From JAUYIV01 sp035464675 (GTDB lineage Bacteria > Actinomycetota > Acidimicrobiia > Spongiisociales > UBA11373): a DNA stretch of 5,687 nucleotides. The notes under the pieces were generated by a model. That model did not search any database, was not told the origin of the DNA, and worked only from the letters and a program-made list of their open reading frames with translations. Shown piece after piece: positions 1-5,490 of this stretch (positions within the stretch are counted from its first letter, which is position 1; each line of letters begins with the position of its first letter). The stretch spans positions 1 to 5,687 of the forward strand of contig DATHSA010000003.1 of NCBI GenBank assembly GCA_035464675.1, written 5' to 3'. The translations under genes and the position numbers were made by a program.

Positions 1-1065
1 ATGTCGTCCCGCGAGGCACTAACCCTGTGTCCCGAGGCTGTGGTCGTCGAGGGCCAGTTCCATCGGTACCTCGAGCTCTCCGACCAGGTGATGGAGATCC
101 TCGACGACGCCACGCCGGTGGTCGAGCAGATATCGGTCGACGAGGCATTTCTCGAGGTCTCCGGGACCACTCACCTCTTGGGCCGACCCTCTGACATTGC
201 TCGCACAGTCCGGCGTCGGGTGCGAGACGAGGTTGGTCTACCGATCTCCATCGGGGTCGCCTCCACCAAGTTCTTGGCCAAGATCGCGTCGGCTCGAGCG
301 AAACCCGACGGATTGGTGGTGGTCGCGAGAGGTGAGGAGCTCGAATTCCTCCACCCCCTCCCTGTCGAGGCGCTCTGGGGCGTCGGCAAGGTGACCGCGG
401 CCAAGCTCCATCGTCTCGGCATCCGGACGGTTGGCGAGTTGAGCCGTGTCCCCCCGCAGGCGCTGGGGTCCCGGCTCGGCACCGCCGGCGGGGGCGGGCT
501 TCATGCGCTGTCGTGGAACCGCGATCCCCGCCCTGTGCGGGGCGGCCGCCGGGCCGGGTCGGTAGGGAGCCAGCAGGCGCTGGGCAGAGGGCTCGACCAG
601 CGCGACGAGATGGCGGTGGTGGTTCTCGGCCTGGCGGACAGGGTGGGGCGCCGGCTCCGGGCCAAGGGAAGGCGTGGGTCGACTCTCACCGTGCGGGTGC
701 GTCTTTCGGGGCCTCGCTCGGTGACCCGGAGTCACACCCTCCCCTCGTCGACGGGCTCGACGGCCGCGCTATCCAATCTCGGGATGGCCCTGCTCGACCG
801 TGCTCTCGAGGACAATCCCGGAGAGACGGTGACCCTCATCGGGCTATCGGTCTCAAACCTCACCACCGACGAGTTCATCCAACTCGAGCTCGATCTCGGA
901 GATGGCGACGTGCTGCGAGCCGGGAGTGAGGTCGCGTTGAGACGATCCCGTCTCGACGAGAGTGTCGATGAGGTCCGGGAGAGGTTCGGGAGAGACCTTC
1001 TCCGCTATGGAGCCGGCTCGGGTGGTGCCAGTGACGACTTCAGACGTCTTGCTGAGCGGTCGTAG
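1..1065 (+). CDS. dinB: DNA polymerase IV (Y-family translesion polymerase), 5'-truncated by window edge
   Basis: Error-prone translesion DNA polymerase of the DinB/Pol IV family, which copies past damaged bases. The visible 354 residues contain the palm motif SVDEAF, with the catalytic pair D47-E48 (bases 139-144), then GVASTKFLAKIAS (residues 85-97), a helix-hairpin-helix thumb around LWGVGK (125-130), and a little-finger domain from about 190 to 285. The segment QLELDL (294-299) resembles the beta-clamp-binding peptide at the Pol IV C-terminus, and is followed by an actinobacterial-style helical tail ending in ERFGRDLLR. The ATG at base 1 aligns inside the protein: the N-terminal 50-60 residues, including the first metal-binding Asp and the steric gate, are missing, so the true start lies left of the window. 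The stop TAG (1063-1065) overlaps the convergent acyltransferase gene by 26 bp. Family assignment is very secure. Confidence 0.95.
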   Translation: MSSREALTLCPEAVVVEGQFHRYLELSDQVMEILDDATPVVEQISVDEAFLEVSGTTHLLGRPSDIARTVRRRVRDEVGLPISIGVASTKFLAKIASARAKPDGLVVVARGEELEFLHPLPVEALWGVGKVTAAKLHRLGIRTVGELSRVPPQALGSRLGTAGGGGLHALSWNRDPRPVRGGRRAGSVGSQQALGRGLDQRDEMAVVVLGLADRVGRRLRAKGRRGSTLTVRVRLSGPRSVTRSHTLPSSTGSTAALSNLGMALLDRALEDNPGETVTLIGLSVSNLTTDEFIQLELDLGDGDVLRAGSEVALRRSRLDESVDEVRERFGRDLLRYGAGSGGASDDFRRLAERS

Positions 1066-1624
1066 AACCTTCGTCGGCGAGACGCACTGCGCTCTTGCCT
1101 GACGGGTCTATCCCAGGCTTGTCGGCGTAGAAGGCCCGTACCCGGTCCATGAACTCGCCTCGGTCCTGGCCCACTTTCTCCGGCGGGCCGATGAAGATGG
1201 TCTTGGACGGGCCGTCGACGCCGGCGAAGACCACGGGAACGTCCGCACCGTGGGCGATCTCCGCGAATCCCGACTTCCAGGAGGCGGCCGCGGCCCGCGT
1301 CCCCTCCGGAGCCACCACGAGGATCATTCGCTCATGGGCGTCGAAGGCCGATGCCACCTGGCCCACCAGCCCACCGCCCTTGGACCGGTCGACGGGGATG
1401 CCCCCGACCTTGCGGAACATGAATCCGAACGGCCAGCGGAACAGCCCCGCCTTGCCGAGGAAGCTGACCTTGATGCCGAAGTGGTGGATGACAGCCAGAA
1501 AGAGGAAGAAATCCCAATTGGAGGTGTGGGGCGCACCGATGATCACCATCTTCGGGATGTCGGGCAGTTCTCCTTCGACGCGCCAGCCGAGGGCGGTGAA
1601 GATGCGATAGGAGAGCCACCTCAT
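1040..1624 (-). CDS. PlsC-type 1-acyl-glycerol-3-phosphate acyltransferase family protein
   Basis: Predicted membrane-associated acyltransferase of the glycerolipid (PlsC/LPLAT) superfamily, 194 residues, a compact form. These enzymes move an acyl chain from acyl-CoA or acyl-ACP to lysophosphatidate or a related acceptor. The catalytic HX4D motif is intact as HTSNWD (H33, D38). The substrate-binding block GGIPVDRS lies at 74-81, the phosphate-binding EGTR at 107-110 and WKSGF at 116-120. The frame stays open upstream to 1804, but that part lies inside the preceding gene. The ATG at 1624 is chosen because family members begin shortly before the LGW.V.G..P block, and a GGGAG stands 10 nt upstream. 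It is the last gene of the minus-strand cluster, 40 nt after the membrane-protein gene, and its tail overlaps dinB. The natural acceptor is unknown, and phospholipid synthesis is only the default reading. Confidence 0.88.
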   Translation of the reverse strand: MRWLSYRIFTALGWRVEGELPDIPKMVIIGAPHTSNWDFFLFLAVIHHFGIKVSFLGKAGLFRWPFGFMFRKVGGIPVDRSKGGGLVGQVASAFDAHERMILVVAPEGTRAAAASWKSGFAEIAHGADVPVVFAGVDGPSKTIFIGPPEKVGQDRGEFMDRVRAFYADKPGIDPSGKSAVRLADEGSTTAQQDV

Positions 1625-1643
1625 GGAACAGATGCTCCCAGAT

Positions 1644-1656
1644 CCCGGGTCCCGGG
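1644..1656. repeat. Double CCCGGG palindrome (CCCGGG-T-CCCGGG) between two cluster genes
   Basis: Two copies of the six-base palindrome CCCGGG, separated by one base, lie in the 40-nt gap between the membrane-protein stop and the acyltransferase start. On the mRNA this could fold into a 5-bp GC stem with a 3-nt loop, ending 4 nt before the GGGAG ribosome site of the acyltransferase gene. There is no U-tract after it, so it does not look like a classical terminator. In GC-rich DNA it may be chance. Confidence 0.4.
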
Positions 1657-1664
1657 CCGAATCA

Positions 1665-3278
1665 TCAGCCGGACCGGGTTGGTGCGATCCGGTAGCCGTC
1701 CCCGTCGACCCAGACGAAACAAGACCGGTTGGCGACAGATGCCACGATCTCGTCGGCCATTGCCTCGTCGACGATGCCTTCATCGTCGCCCCTGTAGAGC
1801 ACACGCAGCCGCGCTTCCTCGGGGAACCTCGTCGCCAGGAGGCCCGGGTGGGAGCAGACGACGGTGACGTCGAAGGGGGCGATGACCACCTTGTCGGCCT
1901 GGACCTCGGCCCGGCCGCGGAAGTAGGCGGCGAGCAGGTACCAGGCGGCCAGGCCGGTGTAGACGAGGGTCACGGTGGGCTCCAGCAGCGACCCGGACTC
2001 GGCGGAGCCGAGCAGACGACGAAGTAGCACGAACAGTGTCGTTATGAGCGCTCCGGACGCGACCAGCCCGAAGATGATGCCGACCCCGAGGGTGTAGATG
2101 TTGCGCGGCCATGAGCGACCGGGGCCTTCCGCCGCGGTGGCTCGTCGCTCGTATACCAGCCACACCGTCAGACCCACCACGAGGACCGTGGCGAGGCTGA
2201 TGATGTCGAGCACGGACTCCTCGACCAGGAGATCGCGGTCGAGAGCGGCCAGGGTGAGTGCGATCAGCATCGACACCGAAGTCGCCAGCCCGAGAGCCGC
2301 CATCGCGTAGCGATAGATGCCCAGAGGGCTGCCCTCGACCTCGTGGAGGGTCCGGCGATGGGCCAGCCAGGTGGGAACGCCGACGAGGACGAGCGCGAGG
2401 GTGACCGGAAGCGGCTCGAAGTGCTGTCCGGCAGCGGCGGTGCTCGCCGCCACGTATTCGACGAACTGGACCAGGATCGCAGTTGCCGCAGCGACGGCGG
2501 TGGTGAGGGCGACCACCGCCACCAGCACCGACCAGGTGAGGCGGGGGACGCCGGGAGGGGCGTCCCAGGGGCGGAGCCACCGGTACCACCAGATGGGCAC
2601 GCCGACGATCGCCATCGCCGCCCACGGTTCGAACCCGGGGTCGATCGGTGTCACGCCCGACATGCCCTCGTAGATAGCGGCGAGCGCACCGGCGATCGTC
2701 CCGGTGAGCCCGACTGCAGCCGTAATCAGGCCCAGCGCCGACCCGATCACCCGGCGCAGCTCCCCGGCGTCGGAGAGAGGTGGGGTGCTCCTGGCAGCCA
2801 GCTCGTGGAAGGCGACGATGGCTCCGAACACCACCGCTCTCGGCCAGGCGGTCGCGGGCTCCTCGGTGAGGAGCCCGTTGATGAACAAGACTGCGGTGAC
2901 GATCAGGGCGGTGACGAACACCAGCTCGATGGCTGCGACATACAACGCCCAGCCCGCGGTCCCGGGGCGTTCCTGGCGGCGCATTGCCTGACGACGCCAG
3001 AAGTACACGACGAAGGGCGCCGAGACCACCAGGGCCGACAGCGACGTGGCGAGGTCCTCCGCCGGGTCGAAGACGAATCTCTCCCCCGGAAATGCGGTGG
3101 CGGCGAGATCGGCGAGGGCGAAGCCGGCTACGCCCATGGCGATGGCGAGCACCAGATATGGCACGATGTCGGAGCCTCCCGAATCCTCTCGACCCTTGCC
3201 CGATCTCTGCATGGCCACGACCACCACCACGGCGATCACTCCCACGACCAGGAGCAGGGGTATCGCGATGCCGATCAT
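1665..3278 (-). CDS. Polytopic membrane protein built from about six two-helix modules, DUF5671-like
   Basis: Integral membrane protein of 537 residues, function unknown. About 13 hydrophobic segments can be seen, near residues 2-22, 38-60, 76-94, 108-133, 145-161, 179-203, 218-233, 246-270, 288-306, 322-346, 356-376, 394-418 and 432-452. After the first helix the sequence is periodic: every 65-74 residues a short helix ends in an aromatic-then-basic signature (VVYFWRR near 90, FHELAAR near 157, IWWYRWLR near 229, PTWLAHRR near 302, TVWLVYERR near 371, AAWYLLAAYFR near 444), and most are followed after a spacer by another long helix. This resembles DUF5671-type membrane proteins, a call made from memory of the family pattern. 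Residues 460-537 form a soluble, probably cytosolic, domain with Cys475 and Cys520. The start ATG at 3278 shares an ATGA with the upstream gene's stop, after a G-rich GGGGTGGGG. No catalytic motif was recognised; transport or sensing are open possibilities. Confidence 0.8.
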   Translation of the reverse strand: MIGIAIPLLLVVGVIAVVVVVAMQRSGKGREDSGGSDIVPYLVLAIAMGVAGFALADLAATAFPGERFVFDPAEDLATSLSALVVSAPFVVYFWRRQAMRRQERPGTAGWALYVAAIELVFVTALIVTAVLFINGLLTEEPATAWPRAVVFGAIVAFHELAARSTPPLSDAGELRRVIGSALGLITAAVGLTGTIAGALAAIYEGMSGVTPIDPGFEPWAAMAIVGVPIWWYRWLRPWDAPPGVPRLTWSVLVAVVALTTAVAAATAILVQFVEYVAASTAAAGQHFEPLPVTLALVLVGVPTWLAHRRTLHEVEGSPLGIYRYAMAALGLATSVSMLIALTLAALDRDLLVEESVLDIISLATVLVVGLTVWLVYERRATAAEGPGRSWPRNIYTLGVGIIFGLVASGALITTLFVLLRRLLGSAESGSLLEPTVTLVYTGLAAWYLLAAYFRGRAEVQADKVVIAPFDVTVVCSHPGLLATRFPEEARLRVLYRGDDEGIVDEAMADEIVASVANRSCFVWVDGDGYRIAPTRSG

Positions 3279-3787
3279 CGCCCCACCCCGCAACTCCACG
3301 TGAAGTAGGGCCAAGGCTCGCCAACGAGCCACCAGAACCCCTCCTCGTCGACCAGTTGGAAGGTCGCGTTCTCGCTCCAACCCGTGCCGAGGGCACCCGT
3401 CTCGTTGTGTCTGATTGTGACGGCGACACGGGTCACGTCTTCGGGAACCGTCACTTGCGAGTCCTCGCCCGGCGGGACGGGGCCGAATGTCTCCTCCACT
3501 ATGCGCTCGCCGCTCCGATCGCTGCCGAGCTCGGCGGTGAACCTGTCGGGTGCGGAAGCGGCGAGATCGGAGCCCTCACACTCTCCCCTCCAATCCTCGT
3601 GGAAGACCTCGATGGCATCGTCCCAGCGTTCCTCGCTGATCGCCGTCAGATACTCCTGGACCGTGCCTTCCGGGGTGTCGGGGTCGAAGCTGACTGGTCC
3701 CCGCGTCAACGCGAGCGTCACGAGAGCGACGACGAGCACCCCGAGCCCGGCCGGAAGTGCCCAGCCCGGGATCTGATCGAGCTTCAT
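3275..3787 (-). CDS. Small single-pass membrane-anchored protein of unknown function (NTF2/DUF4878-like fold possible)
   Basis: A 170-residue protein with one N-terminal hydrophobic helix (about residues 9-28), preceded by Lys2 and Asp4 and followed by Thr-Arg, and then a mostly acidic, probably extracytoplasmic domain. That domain starts with a pattern typical of small NTF2-like or DUF4878-like domains: a proline-rich linker, then a helix with EYLTAI and WDDAIEVFHEDW (residues 45-66), followed by beta-rich sequence ending in FWWLVGEPWPYF. No lipobox cysteine was seen. Cys70 and Cys166 are the only cysteines and could form a disulfide if exported. The ATG at 3787 overlaps the stop of the MBL-rhodanese gene as ATGA, and no Shine-Dalgarno is visible before it, so translation probably depends on coupling. 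Its own stop forms an ATGA with the next gene. The fold is suggested only by the pattern and the function is unknown. Confidence 0.8.
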   Translation of the reverse strand: MKLDQIPGWALPAGLGVLVVALVTLALTRGPVSFDPDTPEGTVQEYLTAISEERWDDAIEVFHEDWRGECEGSDLAASAPDRFTAELGSDRSGERIVEETFGPVPPGEDSQVTVPEDVTRVAVTIRHNETGALGTGWSENATFQLVDEEGFWWLVGEPWPYFTWSCGVGR

Positions 3788-5097
3788 GTGTCGTTGGACA
3801 TCTGGCGGAGGACATCGGTTACGCCTCCATCGGTCAGCACCACAGGATCGAATCCCCTGTCCTTGAGGATTCCCGCGGCGATGGATGCCCGGTAGCCGGA
3901 GCCGCACAGAACCCAGACCGGTTGGTCTTCCCGGAGGCCGGGAGGCGTCTCCCGGGCCACGTCGGGGACATAGCTGAGGATGGAGCCCTCGATGCTGCCC
4001 TCGTCCCATTCGTTCGGCGCGCGGACGTCGAGGATCTGGGCTCCCGACCCGGCCGCGTTCGCGAACTGGCGGACATCGGCCACCGCGAAGGCGACGCTGT
4101 CTCCTGCCGGATGCCTGACTATTCCGCGGACGTCGTCGTATCCGATCCGGGCGAGCTGTCGCATCGCCTCCTCGGTGTCCTGGTCGGGGTCGATGACGAG
4201 AACCAGGGGTGTGTTGTGCTCCGTCAGCCATCCCACCCATGTGCCGAAGCTGTCCTGCAACTCGATGCCGAGTGCTCCGGGGAGATGGCCGGCGGCGTAG
4301 CTCTCCATCGGGCGGGCGTCTACGACCTTGACGTCCCGGGGGATGGTCTCGATCTCGGGCACCGAGAGGTCGGCCTGGTCGACGCCACGCACGTTCATCG
4401 GCGCCATGTGGCGGTAGTAGGCCGGGTAGGGGACGAGGTTGGCCAGCTGACCCTTGACGAAGGCGTCCTCGTCCTCGTAGAGCAGCACCGGGTTGGTCTT
4501 CTTCTCGGCTCCGATGGTCGAAGTCACGGCGCCTGCACCAGAGGTCGTGCAGAAGCTCCCTGCGCCGTGGGTGGGAAAGAGGTCGACATCGTCGGGGAGA
4601 TCCGCGAGACGGACGACAGAGCCGTACTGGAGACGGGCCAGCGACTCGGCTCTATCTTCACCCAGGAGATCGGTCCGTCCTGCCGACCCGACGAGAAGAC
4701 ACCCTCCGGAAAACACCGCCTGCCCGCGCCCCTCGAAGACGACCAGATACGAGGTGTGCTCCGGAGTGTGCCCGGGCGTGTGGATGGGACGAATCACCAG
4801 GGGGCCGAGATCGATGTCCTCGTGGTGGAAGGCGGGTCGATGCCGGAACACAGGTGCGGCACCGGCCGGCATGAGGAGCTCCGCCCCGGCCTGGCGGGAC
4901 ATCGCCAGGCCGCCCGATACGTAGTCGTTGTGCAGGTGGGTCTCGATCACCATGCGAAGGTCAGCGTCTTCGTCGTTGAGCACGCGCTCGAAGCGGTCGA
5001 GGTCACGCTGGGGGTCGACCACGACGGCGATCCCTTCGTGGATGAGGACATGAGTGGAGTCACCCAGACCCTCGGTACGGACCGTCTCGACGCGCAT
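3784..5097 (-). CDS. MBL-fold protein with two C-terminal rhodanese domains (CstB-like persulfide dioxygenase/sulfurtransferase architecture)
   Basis: A 437-residue protein, close in length and domain order to CstB, which oxidises and transfers sulfane sulfur from low-molecular-weight persulfides. Residues 1-200 are an ETHE1-type metallo-beta-lactamase domain with THLHNDYVSG (53-62, metal ligands H54, H56, D58), TPGHT (107-111, H110) and PTHGAGS (175-181, H177). The usual iron-binding Asp of the TGD motif is replaced: the segment reads SGGCLLVG and position 132 is Gly. Residues about 250-345 are a rhodanese domain whose catalytic cysteine position is Asp303, hence inactive. Residues about 353-437 are a second rhodanese domain with the loop CGSGYR (C398-R403), probably active. 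The ATG at 5097 is chosen because the MBL domain starts there and an AGGA lies 6 nt upstream; the frame is open further up but overlaps the rhodanese gene. It starts 2 nt after that gene. Architecture is secure, but dioxygenase activity is uncertain given Gly132. Confidence 0.9.
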   Translation of the reverse strand: MRVETVRTEGLGDSTHVLIHEGIAVVVDPQRDLDRFERVLNDEDADLRMVIETHLHNDYVSGGLAMSRQAGAELLMPAGAAPVFRHRPAFHHEDIDLGPLVIRPIHTPGHTPEHTSYLVVFEGRGQAVFSGGCLLVGSAGRTDLLGEDRAESLARLQYGSVVRLADLPDDVDLFPTHGAGSFCTTSGAGAVTSTIGAEKKTNPVLLYEDEDAFVKGQLANLVPYPAYYRHMAPMNVRGVDQADLSVPEIETIPRDVKVVDARPMESYAAGHLPGALGIELQDSFGTWVGWLTEHNTPLVLVIDPDQDTEEAMRQLARIGYDDVRGIVRHPAGDSVAFAVADVRQFANAAGSGAQILDVRAPNEWDEGSIEGSILSYVPDVARETPPGLREDQPVWVLCGSGYRASIAAGILKDRGFDPVVLTDGGVTDVLRQMSNDT

Positions 5098-5099
5098 CT

Positions 5100-5399
5100 T
5101 CAGTCCTGCATTCCGAGAGCCTTCATGCCTCCGACCATGTTCGCTGCCGCGTATCCGTTGAAGGCGAGGAAGGCGGCCACGTTTCCGCTCCTCGCTCCGG
5201 AGCGGCACACGCAGAGGATGGGCTTGTCTTCGGGCAGCTCGTCCATCCGATCCATGATCTGTCCCTGGCTCATCAGCACCGCATCGGGGAGGGTTCCCAG
5301 CTCCCACTCGTTGGGCTCCCGGACGTCCAGGACCACGGCGTCGTTCTCCTCGACCCAGCCCTCCCAGTCGGTGGCGACGACATTGGCGACCCGATTCAT
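5100..5399 (-). CDS. Single-domain rhodanese-like sulfurtransferase
   Basis: A 99-residue stand-alone rhodanese domain, the size of GlpE/PspE-type sulfurtransferases, which carry sulfur as a cysteine persulfide. Visible motifs are VVLDVREPNEW (residues 22-32), a family hallmark, and the active-site loop CRSGAR (C65-R70). The six-residue loop fits a sulfurtransferase rather than a Cdc25-type phosphatase. The C-terminal block MVGGMKAL (88-95) matches the usual ending of the fold. No signal peptide is present, so it should be cytosolic. The frame is open upstream to 5651, but that region codes for purN on the other strand, and the domain begins just after the ATG at 5399. It is the first gene of the minus-strand cluster and ends 2 nt before the MBL-rhodanese gene, consistent with a shared sulfur-transfer role. 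The fold call is secure; the partner is inferred from position. Confidence 0.92.
   Translation of the reverse strand: MNRVANVVATDWEGWVEENDAVVLDVREPNEWELGTLPDAVLMSQGQIMDRMDELPEDKPILCVCRSGARSGNVAAFLAFNGYAAANMVGGMKALGMQD
5104..5107 (-). promoter_or_regulatory. Shine-Dalgarno of the MBL-rhodanese gene, inside the rhodanese gene tail
   Basis: On the minus strand AGGA lies 6 nt before the ATG at 5097 and within the last codons of the upstream rhodanese gene. This supports the chosen start and indicates that ribosomes finishing the first gene can pass directly to the second. Confidence 0.55.
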
Positions 5400-5406
5400 G
5401 CCCCGA

Positions 5407-5412
5407 ATCCTA
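5407..5412 (-). promoter_or_regulatory. TAGGAT box before the rhodanese gene: candidate -10 (leaderless) or AGGA ribosome site
   Basis: On the minus strand TAGGAT fits TANNNT and ends 7 nt before the ATG at 5399, the spacing expected if transcription starts at or next to the start codon, as in leaderless actinobacterial mRNAs. The same bases contain AGGA with an 8-nt spacer, which would work as an ordinary Shine-Dalgarno. No good -35 is visible upstream (TTCATT, 16 nt away, is a poor match). Sequence alone cannot separate the two readings. Confidence 0.35.
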
Positions 5413-5430
5413 GAGCTGGGCCGGTGGGAA

Positions 5431-5458
5431 TGAACCCTCCGGATCAGCGGCCTACACT
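5431..5458 (+). promoter_or_regulatory. Weak candidate promoter for purN
   Basis: TACACT at 5453-5458 fits the actinobacterial -10 pattern TANNNT. A poor -35 candidate, TGAACC at 5431-5436, lies 16 nt upstream. Transcription from here would begin near 5465 and leave a short leader carrying the GGAGG. The -35 match is weak and the motif is short enough to arise by chance. Confidence 0.3.
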
Positions 5459-5478
5459 GCCGCCGCGTCTGTAACCCC

Positions 5479-5483
5479 GGAGG
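5479..5483 (+). promoter_or_regulatory. Shine-Dalgarno of purN (GGAGG)
   Basis: A perfect GGAGG core sits 7 nt before the ATC at 5491, the ideal spacing for an initiator codon at that position. It decides the start of purN, because no standard start codon is available in the frame. This is direct sequence observation; the functional role is inferred. Confidence 0.75.
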
Positions 5484-5490
5484 CCCGAAG

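Larger units (their letters stand above)
5400..5490. other. Divergent intergenic region between the sulfur cluster and purN
   Basis: The only intergenic stretch longer than 40 bp in the window. It must contain the start signals of both the leftward cluster and rightward purN. Beyond the candidate boxes listed separately, no clear operator palindrome, riboswitch-like fold or terminator was seen. Confidence 0.7.

Noticed and set aside
1..3. ATG at the first base as the true dinB start
   Set aside because: It aligns inside the palm domain, after the missing first catalytic Asp; the protein is cut by the window edge.
1066..1140. A bidirectional terminator between dinB and the acyltransferase gene
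   Set aside because: The genes overlap and no stem with a U-tract could be found in or near the junction.
1625..1804. N-terminal extension of the acyltransferase into the membrane-protein gene
   Set aside because: The added 60 residues are out-of-frame translation of the upstream gene's tail; the family start fits the ATG at 1624.
1780..3429. Long minus-strand open frame (549 codons) overlapping the membrane-protein gene
   Set aside because: Its product is rich in Arg, Gly, Pro and His in a low-complexity way typical of an out-of-frame GC-rich shadow, while the other frame gives clean membrane helices.
2343..3895. Plus-strand open frames across the two membrane-protein genes
   Set aside because: Compositionally biased products with no motifs; the minus-strand genes have ATGA-coupled starts and coherent topology.
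3757..5433. Long plus-strand open frame (558 codons) opposite the sulfur genes
   Set aside because: It reads like the antisense of the MBL-rhodanese and rhodanese genes, with no recognisable domain, and those genes have strong conserved motifs on the minus strand.
5430..5474. 14-codon plus-strand open frame ending 16 nt before purN, as a leader peptide
   Set aside because: The G-rich stretch before its ATG is too close to act as a ribosome site, the peptide has no attenuator-like codon run, and the candidate purN -10 box lies inside it, so it would not be transcribed from there.
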